A stretch of DNA of 64,000 nt, from contig NZ_CP155796.1 in NCBI RefSeq assembly GCF_039729195.1, positions 3,782,001 to 3,846,000 on the forward strand, in the 5' to 3' direction. Made by a program: the position numbers and the translations under genes. This DNA comes from Mycobacterium sp. DL (GTDB lineage: Bacteria > Actinomycetota > Actinomycetes > Mycobacteriales > Mycobacteriaceae). The notes below the pieces were generated by a model. It did not search any database. It had not been told where the DNA came from and was given only the letters and a program-made list of their open reading frames with translations. The stretch's first letter is position 1. Each line of letters begins with the position of its first letter. Positions 39,215 through 47,760 of the stretch are shown piece by piece.

Positions 39215-39388
39215 CTACTTCTTGAACGCGTCCTTGACCTTCTCGCCGGCGTCCTTGAGGCTCGACTTGACCTGGTCGACCTTGCCTTCGTTCTCGGTGT
39301 CCTTGTCTCCGGTCACCTTGCCGAAGCCCTCTTTCGCCTTGCCGCCGAGGTCTTCGATCTTGTTGTTCGCTTTGTCTCCGGCGCTCAT
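39215..39388 (-). CDS. CsbD-family stress protein
   Basis: A 57-residue, Lys/Glu/Asp-rich protein too short to appear in most automatic gene lists. It reads 'MSAGDKANNKIEDLGGKAKE' then 'GFGKVTGDKD', 'TENEGKVDQV', ending 'VKDAFKK'. 'KIEDLGGKAKEGFGKVTGD' is the CsbD signature. CsbD proteins are abundant general-stress proteins of unknown mechanism, usually under SigB/SigF-type control. ATG 39388 is preceded by GAAGGAGG. A terminator follows and a SigF-like promoter lies upstream. Confidence 0.92.
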   Translation of the reverse strand: MSAGDKANNKIEDLGGKAKEGFGKVTGDKDTENEGKVDQVKSSLKDAGEKVKDAFKK

Positions 39389-39446
39389 GTGTGCGCCTCC
39401 TTCGTATGCATCGGGTTGCGGCTCGGAGTCGAGCCATGCGCGACGG

Positions 39447-39472
39447 TTACCTCGGGGACCGTCTTCTGAAAC
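39447..39472 (-). promoter_or_regulatory. Possible SigF-type promoter of csbD
   Basis: On the minus strand GTTT (39472-39469), 16 bases, then AGGTAA (39452-39447). The mycobacterial SigF pattern is GTTT-N15-17-GGGTAA/T, so there is one mismatch in the -10. It lies 59 bases from the ATG. Supported by the gene being a stress-response type. Confidence 0.4.
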
Positions 39473-39502
39473 CCATTCGAGTGAGACGTCACACTCGACG
39501 GG

Positions 39503-40588
39503 TCACACCCCCGCCGCCACCTCGGCGGGTGCGGGCTCCACCGTCACCTTGATGGCCTCGCCCTTCTTGACGATCTGGAACGCATTCAGCACGTCATCCA
39601 GCGGGATGTGACGGGTGATCAGGTCCTTGACGGGCACCTGACCGGTGGAGATGTACTCCAGTGCGCGCTTGTTGTGTTCGGGCGCCGAGCCGTTGGCTCC
39701 GTGGATGTGCAGCTGGCGGTAGTGCACGACGTTGGAGTCGCAGGTGATGGTGGGATCGGTCTTGGGCAGCCCGCCGAAGAACGAGATGCGGCCATTGCGG
39801 GCGGCCATCGCGATGGCCTGCTCCTGGGCGACATTGGCTGCGGTTGCGGTGATCACGATGTCCGCGCCTCGACCGCCGGTGAGTTCCATGACCTTCTCCA
39901 CCACGTCGACATCGGCGGCGTTGATGACACCGTCGGGGTTGACGGCGTCGGCGGACATCTTGAGCCGGGCGTCGTTGACGTCGACGAGGTAGATCGGGCC
40001 GCACTTGTGGACGCCGCGCGCGATCCGGATGTGCATGCAGCCGATCGGGCCTGCGCCGAACACCACGACGGTGTCGCCCTCTTCGATGCCCAGCAGCTCC
40101 TGGGCATTGATGGCGCACGCGAACGGCTCGGCGGCCGAGGCCTCGTCGAAGCCGACGTTGTCCGGAATCCGGTTCAGGCCATCGACTTTGAGCACCTGGC
40201 GCGGCACGATCATGTACTCGGCGAAGCCACCGTCGTACTGGTATCCCATCGACGTCTGGTTCTGGCACACCGCCATCCAGCCCTTCTTGCATTCGTAGCA
40301 CTCTCCGCAGGGCACGGCGGCGATCACCTGGACCCGGTCGCCCACCTGCCAGTTGCTGCCGTACGTCGAGTTGACGTCGGCACCCACCTCGGAGATCTCG
40401 CCTGCGATCTCGTGTCCGATGGTGCGGGGCGGCGTCAGGTTCTGGTGGCCGTTGTAGAAGATCTTCACGTCGGTGCCGCACGTCGAACAGTTGCGGACCC
40501 GCAGTTTGACCTCGTCGGGGGCGCACGTCGGCTCCGGAACGTCTTCGAGTCGGACATCCTCGGGTGCGTAGAACCGCAGTGCCTTCAT
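39503..40588 (-). CDS. Zinc-dependent medium-chain alcohol/polyol dehydrogenase
   Basis: A 361-residue MDR enzyme with both zinc sites. Catalytic zinc: Cys in 'RNCSTCGTDVKIF' and 'TIGHEIAGEI'. Structural zinc: 'VPCGECYECKKGWMAVCQNQ'. NAD loop: 'VVVFGAGPIGCMHIRIARG', followed by 'IYLVDVNDARLK', Asp indicating NAD preference. The overall type is sorbitol/threonine/galactitol-phosphate dehydrogenase. It is divergent from a mannitol-type PTS gene, 189 bases away; no MtlD-type long-chain dehydrogenase is present, so oxidation of a hexitol phosphate is a reasonable guess. Confidence 0.9.
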   Translation of the reverse strand: MKALRFYAPEDVRLEDVPEPTCAPDEVKLRVRNCSTCGTDVKIFYNGHQNLTPPRTIGHEIAGEISEVGADVNSTYGSNWQVGDRVQVIAAVPCGECYECKKGWMAVCQNQTSMGYQYDGGFAEYMIVPRQVLKVDGLNRIPDNVGFDEASAAEPFACAINAQELLGIEEGDTVVVFGAGPIGCMHIRIARGVHKCGPIYLVDVNDARLKMSADAVNPDGVINAADVDVVEKVMELTGGRGADIVITATAANVAQEQAIAMAARNGRISFFGGLPKTDPTITCDSNVVHYRQLHIHGANGSAPEHNKRALEYISTGQVPVKDLITRHIPLDDVLNAFQIVKKGEAIKVTVEPAPAEVAAGV

Positions 40589-40626
40589 GGGGGGATTCCT
40601 CTCGAGTCAACGACGTATCGACTGGT

Positions 40627-40713
40627 GTGCTCTTCAGCACTCTATCGCTCAACCGGGCACAAAACCACCGAAATCTTTGACCACTTTTGACCGAATGCTT
40701 GCATTTGTGCCCG
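40627..40713. promoter_or_regulatory. Divergent control region of the hexitol locus (DeoR operators)
   Basis: Between the dehydrogenase and PTS genes, CGGGCACAAA (40654-40663) is mirrored exactly by TTTGTGCCCG (40704-40713). TTTGACC is repeated at 40676-40682 and 40686-40692, ten bases apart. GTGCT (40627-40631) faces AGCAC (40636-40640). DeoR-family regulators bind such dispersed repeats and loop DNA. A DeoR gene follows the PTS gene. Confidence 0.6.
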
Positions 40714-40777
40714 TTTATGCGGTGTACTGGGCGTATGTGATCGGCATCACCAGCCGATACGGAATCGGAGGACTCGA

Positions 40778-42772
40778 ATGTCAGGAGCAGCTGTCCAGGA
40801 CGCGCCGGCGCGGACCGGGATGCGCGTGCGCGTGCAGAAGCTGGGCACCGCGCTGTCGAACATGGTCATGCCCAACATCGGCGCGTTCATCGCGTGGGGC
40901 CTGATCACCGCGCTGTTCATCGAACAGGGCTGGCTGCAGGCGATCTTCGCCGGGTTGAGAGATCCTGACGGCTGGGTCGCCAAGCTCGGCGGCTGGGGAG
41001 CCTACGACGGCGCCGGAATCGTCGGACCCATGATCACCTACCTGCTGCCGATCCTGATCGGCTACACCGGCGGCCGGATGATCCACGGCAACCGCGGCGC
41101 GGTGGTCGGCGCGATCGCCACCATCGGCGTCGTCACGGGCGCCGACGTCCCGATGTTCATGGGCGCCATGATCATGGGACCGCTGGGCGGTTGGGCGATG
41201 AAGAAGCTCGACGCGCTGTGGGACGGCAAGATCCGGCCAGGCTTCGAGATGCTGATCGACAACTTCTCCGCCGGCATCCTCGGGATGTTCCTGGCGATCT
41301 TCGGCTTCTTCGGCATCGGACCCATCGTGTCGTCGTTCACCCGGGTGGCCGGCAACGCGGTCGACTTCCTGGTCGAGAACAACCTGTTGCCGTTGACGTC
41401 GATCCTCATCGAGCCGGCCAAGGTGCTGTTCCTCAACAACGCGATCAACCACGGCGTGCTGACACCGCTGGGCACCACCCAGGCGCTCGAGACGGGTAAG
41501 TCGATCCTGTTCCTGCTGGAGGCCAACCCCGGCCCCGGCCTCGGACTCCTGTTGGCGTACACGTTCTTCGGTCGCGGCATCGCCCGTGCATCGGCACCCG
41601 GCGCGGCGATCATCCAGTTCTTCGGCGGCATCCACGAGATCTACTTCCCGTACGTGCTGATGAAGCCCAAGCTGATCATCGCGACCATCCTCGGCGGCAT
41701 GACCGGCGTCTTCATCAACGTGCTGTTCGGCTCCGGGCTGCGTGCACCTGCTGCTCCGGGCTCGATCATCGCGGTCTACGCCCAGACTGCGAGCGGCAGC
41801 TTCCTGGGCGTGACGCTGTCGGTGTTCGGTGCGGCGGCGGTCTCGTTCCTGGTCGCCGGGCTGCTGCTGAAGACCGACCGCGCCACCGACGATCCCGATC
41901 TTGCTGCCGCCACCGCCGACATGGAGGCGATGAAGGGCAAGAAGTCCAGTGTGGCCTCGGCGTTGACAGGGGGCGGGACGGCGACCCTGACGCGACCGAT
42001 CTCCACGATCGTGTTCGCCTGCGATGCCGGAATGGGATCGTCGGCGATGGGAGCGTCGGTGTTGCGCAGGAAGGTTCAGAAAGCCGGCTTCGGCGACATC
42101 AAGGTCACCAACTCGGCGATCTCCAACCTGACCGACACCTACGACCTGGTGGTCTCGCACCGCGATCTGACCGATCGGGCCCGGCAGAAGACGCCGTCGG
42201 CCGCCCATGTCTCTGTCGAGGACTTCATGAGCAGTCCGCGGTACGACGAGATCGTCGAGCAGTTGCAGCAGAACCAGGGCGATGGCGCCACTGCGAACGC
42301 GCCGGTCGAGGAGCCGGCCGCGGAGGACTCCGCAGGCGGTGCCGAGGTGTTGGCGCTGGAGTCGATCGTGCTGGACGGGTCGGCGCGCACCACCGCCGAT
42401 GCGATCAGCGAGGCCGGTCAGTTGCTGGTGGCCGCCGGGGCAGTGGAGGCGGCCTACGTCGACGCCATGCACGAGCGGGAACGGTCCATCTCGACCTACA
42501 TGGGTAACGGGTTGGCCATTCCGCACGGCACCAACGAGGCCAAGGACACCATCCGCCGAACCGGGCTGTCCTTCGTGCGCTACGCCGACCCGATCGACTG
42601 GAACGGCAAGCCGGCCGAGTTCGTCGTCGGGATCGCCGGTGCGGGCAAGGATCACATGGCGCTTCTGACCCAGATCGCCCAGGTCTTCCTCAAGTCCGAG
42701 GACGTCGCGCGGTTGCGGGAGGCGCAGACCGCCGACGAGATCAGGACCATCCTCACCGGTGGCGGCAAGTAG
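40778..42772 (+). CDS. mtlA: Mannitol-type PTS permease, domains EIIC-EIIB-EIIA
   Basis: A 664-residue protein. Residues 1-365 form the EIIC channel ('LSNMVMPNIGAFIAWGLITA', 'GTGGRMIHGNRG' written here as 'GYTGGRMIHGNRG', 'GGIHEIYFPYVLMKP' with the GIHE substrate motif). Residues 405-500 are EIIB with phosphocysteine in 'IVFACDAGMGSSAMGASVLR'. Residues 525-660 are EIIA with phosphohistidine in 'NGLAIPHGTNEAKDT'. It takes up and phosphorylates mannitol or a similar hexitol. GGAGGA (40767-40772) precedes ATG 40778. HPr and enzyme I are not in the window. PTS of this type is not universal in mycobacteria. Confidence 0.93.
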   Translation: MSGAAVQDAPARTGMRVRVQKLGTALSNMVMPNIGAFIAWGLITALFIEQGWLQAIFAGLRDPDGWVAKLGGWGAYDGAGIVGPMITYLLPILIGYTGGRMIHGNRGAVVGAIATIGVVTGADVPMFMGAMIMGPLGGWAMKKLDALWDGKIRPGFEMLIDNFSAGILGMFLAIFGFFGIGPIVSSFTRVAGNAVDFLVENNLLPLTSILIEPAKVLFLNNAINHGVLTPLGTTQALETGKSILFLLEANPGPGLGLLLAYTFFGRGIARASAPGAAIIQFFGGIHEIYFPYVLMKPKLIIATILGGMTGVFINVLFGSGLRAPAAPGSIIAVYAQTASGSFLGVTLSVFGAAAVSFLVAGLLLKTDRATDDPDLAAATADMEAMKGKKSSVASALTGGGTATLTRPISTIVFACDAGMGSSAMGASVLRRKVQKAGFGDIKVTNSAISNLTDTYDLVVSHRDLTDRARQKTPSAAHVSVEDFMSSPRYDEIVEQLQQNQGDGATANAPVEEPAAEDSAGGAEVLALESIVLDGSARTTADAISEAGQLLVAAGAVEAAYVDAMHERERSISTYMGNGLAIPHGTNEAKDTIRRTGLSFVRYADPIDWNGKPAEFVVGIAGAGKDHMALLTQIAQVFLKSEDVARLREAQTADEIRTILTGGGK

Positions 42773-42784
42773 GCGATACGTAGC

Positions 42785-43552
42785 GTGACGTCGGTGGATT
42801 CCGACACTCGTCAGAGCCGGATCGTCGAGTTCGCCCGCACCCGTGGGCGGGTCGAGGTGGGGGCGCTCGCCGAGGAGTTGGATGTCGCCAGCGAGACGAT
42901 CCGACGCGATCTCAAGGTGCTGGCCGGCCGCCGTCTGCTCAAGCGGGTGCACGGCGGCGCGGTGCCCATGGAGACGGCGGCCTTCGAATCGGGTGTGGAA
43001 TACCGAAGTCAGGTGGACCTCGCCCAGAAACACCGGATGGCTTCCGCGGCAATGGAACTGCTGCACGGAGCCGAGACGGTGTATCTGGACGAGGGCTTCA
43101 CGCCACGACTGATCGCCGAGCGACTCTCCGAGCGGGACCTGACGGTGGTGACGTCATCTCTGCTGGCCGCGGAGACGCTGGCCCACAGTCGCACGGTGAC
43201 GGTGTTGCTGCTCGGCGGCCGGATGCGGGGCAGAACGCTTGCGACGGTGGATCACTGGGCGGTGGACATGCTCAGCGGTCTGGTGATCGACGTGGCGTTT
43301 CTCGGTACCAACGGGATCTCGCTCGAACACGGTCTGACGACACCCGATCCGGCGGTGGCCGCGGTGAAGAGCACCGCCGTGCGGGTGGCGCGGCGGCCGA
43401 TCCTGGTGGCGGCGCACTCGAAGTTCGGGGAGAGCAGCTTCTGCCGATTCGCGAAGGTGGCCGACTTCGAGTCGATCGTGACAGGCTCGGAACTCGGTGT
43501 CGCCGAAGCCCGTCGGTACGAGGCGCTGGGCCCGGTCGTCATCCGGGCGTGA
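42785..43552 (+). CDS. DeoR-family regulator of the hexitol locus
   Basis: A 255-residue regulator. N-terminal HTH 'RIVEFARTRGRVEVGALAEE' plus 'LDVASETIRRDLKVL' and 'LLKRVHGGAVP' (the DeoR signature). The C-terminal sugar-phosphate-isomerase-like sensor has 'TVYLDEGFTPRLIAERL', 'LLGGRMRGRTLATVD' and 'AFLGTNGIS'. It begins 13 bases after mtlA. It should repress mtlA and the divergent dehydrogenase until a phosphorylated sugar binds. GTG start. Last 14 bases overlap the convergent DUF309 gene. Confidence 0.9.
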   Translation: MTSVDSDTRQSRIVEFARTRGRVEVGALAEELDVASETIRRDLKVLAGRRLLKRVHGGAVPMETAAFESGVEYRSQVDLAQKHRMASAAMELLHGAETVYLDEGFTPRLIAERLSERDLTVVTSSLLAAETLAHSRTVTVLLLGGRMRGRTLATVDHWAVDMLSGLVIDVAFLGTNGISLEHGLTTPDPAVAAVKSTAVRVARRPILVAAHSKFGESSFCRFAKVADFESIVTGSELGVAEARRYEALGPVVIRA

Positions 43553-44039
43553 CGGTCAGCGTGGGGTACAGGCGCGGTGGCGAGATGTCGGCGCCCGCGG
43601 CGAGATCGGCCATCAGGGCAGCGGCCCAGTCGAGCAGACCGTCGACGTCCACGGAGTGCGGCGGCGGATGGGCGACGGCGTCCAGGCTGAGGCATCCGCG
43701 TCGCAGCAGCGTGGTCGCTCCGGGGAGGTTGCCGCGCTGGACGTGGGTGATGCCGACCGCGAGTTGCGCCAGGCCCTGCCACAGCGGTCGCTCGTCGGCC
43801 GGGCCGTTCTTCCAGGCGGCCTCGAGCACCTCGTGGGCGTTGAAGGCCAGACCGCGGTTCATCAGATCCTGGGCGTAAGCCAGGGATCGGGCCGGAGGCA
43901 GGTCGAGATCGTCCGGGATCCGCGGGACACCCTCGCTGCCCGGCGGAAGCGGTCGGCCCAACGCGTCCCGCGGTCGGGTGTTCCGCGGCCGGCCGGACTC
44001 GTCGCGATCGCGTTCGGCCATCGGCCTTTTCACGGCCAT
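43539..44039 (-). CDS. DUF309 protein
   Basis: A 166-residue protein. After a charged N-terminal part ('DRDESGRPRNTRPRD'), the DUF309 core is 'YAQDLMNRGLAFNAHEVLEA', 'AWKNGPADERPLWQGLAQLA' and 'GITHVQRGNLPGATTLL' with conserved HE and WQ motifs. The fold is a small helical bundle; function unknown. It starts 10 bases after the DUF5709 gene and ends over the deoR stop. Confidence 0.85.
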   Translation of the reverse strand: MAVKRPMAERDRDESGRPRNTRPRDALGRPLPPGSEGVPRIPDDLDLPPARSLAYAQDLMNRGLAFNAHEVLEAAWKNGPADERPLWQGLAQLAVGITHVQRGNLPGATTLLRRGCLSLDAVAHPPPHSVDVDGLLDWAAALMADLAAGADISPPRLYPTLTVTPG

Positions 44040-44048
44040 GCTCAGACG

Positions 44049-44387
44049 CTAGTCCTCGATGATCGTGTCGGCCGCGTCGTCACCCGGCACCCGCTCCTTC
44101 TCGTCCTCGTCGACGACGGTGAAGAACGAGTCACCGTCCTCGGGTGTCCCGTCGATCTGCCCGGCGGTGCGGCGGGTCGGGCGCTCGTCGGACCCACCCG
44201 GCGGAAGGACGTCGGGAACCTCGGCGGCCAGCTTCTCGTCGAGGGTCTCGTCCTCCTCGGGCTCGATCCACTCCTCGGGCGGGTCGACGACGATGTCGCC
44301 GTCGTCGTTGCGGACCTCGTCGGAGTCGAGTGATTCACTGGGGCCGAGAGTGTTGTCCGGGCCTGCGTCGTCCCTGTCACCATCCAT
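44049..44387 (-). CDS. DUF5709 acidic protein
   Basis: A 112-residue very acidic protein. 'ESLDSDEVRNDDGDIVVDPP' and 'EEWIEPEEDETLDEKLAAEV' are the actinobacterial DUF5709 motif. Likely largely disordered. No membrane or signal segment. Precedes DUF309 on the same strand; role unknown. Confidence 0.85.
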   Translation of the reverse strand: MDGDRDDAGPDNTLGPSESLDSDEVRNDDGDIVVDPPEEWIEPEEDETLDEKLAAEVPDVLPPGGSDERPTRRTAGQIDGTPEDGDSFFTVVDEDEKERVPGDDAADTIIED

Positions 44388-44417
44388 GTCGTCGAGTGTG
44401 CCCCATTGCGCAGACGG

Positions 44418-45344
44418 TCAACCGAGCCGTGCCCGCGCGCCGTCGAGAACCGCCTCGATGTCGCACCACGTGCTGCGGACGATGTCGGCGACGGGCTGCA
44501 GGTCGGTGATCCGTGAGGACACCTGACCGGTGTTGGCGACGCTGGCCTCCAGGTCGCCCGCGAAGTACAGGTCGGTGATCCGGCCGAGCAGTTGTGCCCC
44601 GGGATCGTGGTCGCTGATGCGCGCGGCCAGCCCGGTCCGCAGCACCCGCATGGTCGGATTGCCCGGAACGTCGAGCAGGACGGTGCCCGCGTCGTCGGCC
44701 GCGACGATCGCGTCCTTGAAGTTGGCGTGCACCGCGGCCTCCGTGCTGGCGAGCATCCGGGTGCCCATCTGCACACCCTCGGCGCCCAGCACCACCGCCG
44801 CGGCCCCTGAGCGGGCGTCGCACATCCCGCCGGCGCAGATGATCGGCAGCCCGACGCGCTCGGCGACCAGTGGCAGCAGCACCATGGTCGAGGCGCCCAG
44901 CGCCGACTTGAATCCGCCGCCCTCGACCCCTTCGACCACCAGCGCGTCGACCCCCGCGTCGGCCGCCTTCAGCGCACCCCTGAGCGACCCGACGACATGC
45001 ACGACCGTCATGCCGGCGTCGTGCAGCCGTGAGGTGAACAGCGCCGGGTCTCCTGCGGAGGTGAACACGTGGCGCACCCCCGCGGCGGCCAGGACGTCGA
45101 CGATCGACGGGTCGCGTTTCCATCCCTGGATCATCAGGTTCGCCGCGACCGGCCGGTCGGTGAGATCGCGCACCCGCAGCAGGTCGGCCCGGCCCGCCTC
45201 GGTGAGTGTCTCGATCATGCCGAGACCGCCGCCTTCGGACACCGCCGCCGCCAGTTCGGCGCGGGCGATGTAGGTCATGGGGGCCTGAACAATCGGGAAC
45301 TCGACACCGAGGAGCGCTTGAATGCGGTTGGTCACGCAGCCCAT
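44418..45344 (-). CDS. Nitronate monooxygenase/2-nitropropane dioxygenase-like flavoprotein
   Basis: A 308-residue TIM-barrel FMN enzyme. 'ALLGVEFPIVQAPMTYIA' opens it; 'VDALVVEGVEGGGFKSALGA' carries the conserved GxEGGGH-like loop but with Phe in place of the usual catalytic His (GGHxG). 'PIICAGGMCDARSGAAAVVLGAEGVQMGT' (split: GGMCDARSGAAAVVLGA) binds the FMN phosphate. Mycobacterial relatives include proteins acting on enoyl or nitro compounds; the missing His makes nitronate oxidation uncertain. ATG 45344 or GTG 45335. Divergent from the dehydrogenase gene, 18 bases apart. Confidence 0.85.
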   Translation of the reverse strand: MGCVTNRIQALLGVEFPIVQAPMTYIARAELAAAVSEGGGLGMIETLTEAGRADLLRVRDLTDRPVAANLMIQGWKRDPSIVDVLAAAGVRHVFTSAGDPALFTSRLHDAGMTVVHVVGSLRGALKAADAGVDALVVEGVEGGGFKSALGASTMVLLPLVAERVGLPIICAGGMCDARSGAAAVVLGAEGVQMGTRMLASTEAAVHANFKDAIVAADDAGTVLLDVPGNPTMRVLRTGLAARISDHDPGAQLLGRITDLYFAGDLEASVANTGQVSSRITDLQPVADIVRSTWCDIEAVLDGARARLG

Positions 45345-45362
45345 CCTGCTACGGTCCGGTGC

Positions 45363-46427
45363 GTGTACCGGGTGATCCAGTGGGGGACAGGCGCTGTCGG
45401 AACCGAAATGGTCACCACCATCCTCGATCACCGGCAGGACCTGGCGCTCGTAGGCGCCAGGGTGTACTCCGAGGACAAGAACGGCCGTGACATCGGCACG
45501 CTCGTCGGCCGCGACCCGATCGGGGTGTGTGCCACCACCGACGTCGACGAGATCATGGCGCTGGAGGCCGACTGCGTCCTGTACACGCCGCGCACCGCGC
45601 GGGTCGACGACGTGTGTGCGCTGCTGGCCAGTGGCAAGAACGTGGCCACCACGGCGTTCATGTTCCACCCGCAGCGGATGTCCGCCGCCGATCGCGACCG
45701 GGTGCTCGCGGCATGCCAGACGGGTGGCACCTCGGTGCACGGCAGCGGTATCAACCCGGGGAACCTGTCGAGCGTGCTGCCGTTGGCGCTGACCGGGATG
45801 AGTCGCACCATCGAGCGGATCACGCTGCAGGAGCGCGCCGACTGGTCGGTGTACGAGAGCACCGGGATCACGTTCGACAACATGGGCTTCGGTCGGCCCG
45901 TCGATCAGATCAGCCCGACGGCGACCGAGTTCCTCGCCTTCAACAGTTCGATCTTCGTCGAGCAGGTCTGGTTCCTCGGCGACTCACTCGGAGCGGACCT
46001 CGACGAGGTGACCGCCACCGTCGAAGCCGTTGCCGCGCAAGAGGATCACCAGATCTTCGACCATCTGCTGCGGGCGGGGACGACCGCGGGTCAGCGATGG
46101 AACTGGACCGGTCGTCGGGATGGGCAGCCACTGGTCGAGATCGAGACACTGTGGACGGTCGGCGGCGAGTACCCGGGGCACTGGCCCACCCCGCAGCACG
46201 GGTGGACCTTGACGATCGAGGGCGACCCGTCGATGCGCACGCACTTCTTCTCGCTGGCGAGTTTCACCCGCGCCGCGTCCATGACCGAACATGTCCGTTC
46301 GGCGAGCGTGGCCACCGCGATGCAGGTTCTCAACGCCGTGCCCGCGGTCTGCGAGGCTCCGCCCGGCTTCGCGACGGCCGCGTCGCTACCGCTGATCTAC
46401 AACCAGCGGGCCTTCCGTCAGCCGTAG
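45363..46427 (+). CDS. Dihydrodipicolinate-reductase-like NAD(P)-dependent protein
   Basis: A 354-residue protein of the mycobacterial DHDPR-N/DapB-like group. Rossmann start 'RVIQWGTGAVGTEMVTTILD', 'LALVGARVYSEDKNGRDIGT', 'ECVLYTPRTARVDDV' (here 'DCVLYTPRTA'), then a C-terminal substrate domain with 'GSGINPGNLSSVLPLALTGM'. This family is expanded in mycobacteria and includes diaminopimelate-dehydrogenase-like and steroid/amine enzymes; none can be assigned here. GTG start at 45363. Its last 10 bases overlap the convergent secreted-protein gene. Confidence 0.85.
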   Translation: MYRVIQWGTGAVGTEMVTTILDHRQDLALVGARVYSEDKNGRDIGTLVGRDPIGVCATTDVDEIMALEADCVLYTPRTARVDDVCALLASGKNVATTAFMFHPQRMSAADRDRVLAACQTGGTSVHGSGINPGNLSSVLPLALTGMSRTIERITLQERADWSVYESTGITFDNMGFGRPVDQISPTATEFLAFNSSIFVEQVWFLGDSLGADLDEVTATVEAVAAQEDHQIFDHLLRAGTTAGQRWNWTGRRDGQPLVEIETLWTVGGEYPGHWPTPQHGWTLTIEGDPSMRTHFFSLASFTRAASMTEHVRSASVATAMQVLNAVPAVCEAPPGFATAASLPLIYNQRAFRQP

Positions 46428-46795
46428 TACATCACCCAGAAATCGTTGCTCCACGCACCGCCGTCGCACTTGAGCGGGTGACCGTCGGGACTCTGCGCCG
46501 CACTGGAGGTTTCGGTGCACGGCGACCGAAGCGTGCGCACCCCGATCAACGGCGCGTGGGACACCCACTGCCCTTTCGAGTTGCAGGCCAGGGTGTTGCC
46601 GGCGGAGTCCGTGCCGAAGTTGTAGCGGGGCGCCTGATTGCAGGCGGCGCCTGCCTGCGCCTCGAAGTCCACATACGGCACGCAGTCGGCGCCGTCGCAC
46701 GTGGTCGGTGACGCCACCGCCGTGCCGGTTCCGACACCGATCAGGGGCGCGGCGAGAACACCACCGGCGAGTGCAGCGACAGCAATCAGCTTCAT
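46418..46795 (-). CDS. Small secreted Cys-containing protein
   Basis: A 125-residue secreted protein. Signal peptide 'MKLIAVAALAGGVLAAPLIG' continues to a cleavage site near 'TAVASPTTC'. The mature part has six cysteines spread as 'CDGADC', 'ACNQAPRYNFGTDSAGNTLAC', 'SPCTET' and 'LKCDGG', so three disulfides are likely. It is a mycobacterial family without known role. The core motif 'GNTLACNSKGQWVSHAPLIG' is characteristic of it. Divergent from the DUF732 gene. Confidence 0.82.
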   Translation of the reverse strand: MKLIAVAALAGGVLAAPLIGVGTGTAVASPTTCDGADCVPYVDFEAQAGAACNQAPRYNFGTDSAGNTLACNSKGQWVSHAPLIGVRTLRSPCTETSSAAQSPDGHPLKCDGGAWSNDFWVMYYG

Positions 46796-46909
46796 GGGCC
46801 ATAGCGTAGGTTGCCGGGCCCCTGTCGTGAGCGCCGTTTGCCCGCATTGGCCGACGCAGGATCGGGCATTTGCTCCGTGTCGCAGTCCCGAGGCGTATGG
46901 TCTGATGGC

Positions 46910-47254
46910 ATGAAGTCGCTGGTAGGAGTGCTGTCCATGGGGTTGCTGTCGGCGGGTGTGCTGGTCGCGGCGCCCACGGCGAACGCCGACACCGTGGCCT
47001 ATCTGGTCAACGTGCATGTCCGTCCCGGCTACAACTTTCCCAACGCCGAGGCCGCGATCGGCTACGGACAGACGATCTGCGACCGGGTGGCGGCGAAGAT
47101 GGGTTACGCCGAACTGGTCGACCAGGTGAAGGCCGACTTCCGCACCACCGACTACTACCAGGGCGGCTACCTGATCAACCAGGCCGTCAACGAACTCTGC
47201 CCTGCGCAGATCTGGCAACTGCGGCAGTCGGCCGCCGGCTACAAACCCTTCTGA
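46910..47254 (+). CDS. DUF732 small secreted protein
   Basis: A 114-residue protein. Signal peptide 'LVGVLSMGLLSAGVLVAAP' ends at ANA-DT. The mature part is the DUF732 unit: 'AYLVNVHVRPGYNFPNAEAA', 'IGYGQTICDRVAAKMGYAEL' and 'YLINQAVNELCPAQIWQLRQ', with the two conserved cysteines. Function unknown; the family is abundant in mycobacteria. ATG 46910. Confidence 0.88.
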   Translation: MKSLVGVLSMGLLSAGVLVAAPTANADTVAYLVNVHVRPGYNFPNAEAAIGYGQTICDRVAAKMGYAELVDQVKADFRTTDYYQGGYLINQAVNELCPAQIWQLRQSAAGYKPF

Positions 47255-47276
47255 CAACCGGCGGCCGCGCGCCTCG

Positions 47277-47738
47277 CTACGGGCAGGTCACCTCGATCTC
47301 GAACGGCTTGTTCACCGGCTGCATCGGGTTGGCCATGTCCACACCTGTTGCGGTTCCGGAGATCTTGTACGTGCTGCCGTCCTTCTCGGCGGTGGCTTCG
47401 CCCTGGCCGGCGCCGCTCTGGTAGCCGAGCGTCACACCGTTGACGTTGCCGAGACCGACGGACTGGACCGCGGGCTCGTCACCGGTGCTGACGACGACGC
47501 CGATCCCTGTGGTGGCGTCGCCGATCGCGATGTTGGTGTTGCCGCCCATGTCCGAGCAGACGACGGTGCCTGCGACCTCTTGGTCCTGCCCGTCGATCGT
47601 CACTGTGCTGGTGCCTTCCGCCGCGGCGGCCGACGAGGTCTCGCCCGACGTGCTGGACTCTTCGTTCGAGGAACAGCCCGACAGACCGGCGATGACGATC
47701 GCTGCGCCGCCCACGGCGACCACGATTCCACGGTTCAC
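47277..47738 (-). CDS. LpqH-like (19-kDa antigen family) lipoprotein, copy 1
   Basis: A 153-residue lipoprotein. Lipobox '[11 protein letters not shown]' (Cys22). Ser/Thr/Ala linker to residue 42, then the LpqH fold: '[20 protein letters not shown]', '[18 protein letters not shown]', '[16 protein letters not shown]' and terminal '[10 protein letters not shown]'; two Cys form the conserved disulfide. LpqH is a surface-exposed, TLR2-activating lipoprotein in M. tuberculosis. GTG 47738 with AAAGGAG upstream. It precedes a paralogue on the same strand, 120 bases away. Confidence 0.88.
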   Translation of the reverse strand: MNRGIVVAVGGAAIVIAGLSGCSSNEESSTSGETSSAAAAEGTSTVTIDGQDQEVAGTVVCSDMGGNTNIAIGDATTGIGVVVSTGDEPAVQSVGLGNVNGVTLGYQSGAGQGEATAEKDGSTYKISGTATGVDMANPMQPVNKPFEIEVTCP

Positions 47739-47760
47739 GACGGTTCTCCTTTGTGTTGTG

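Noticed and set aside
40781..43066. 761-codon minus-strand frame over mtlA
   Set aside because: Shadow of a long GC-rich gene; His/Asp/Arg-rich composition and no domain.
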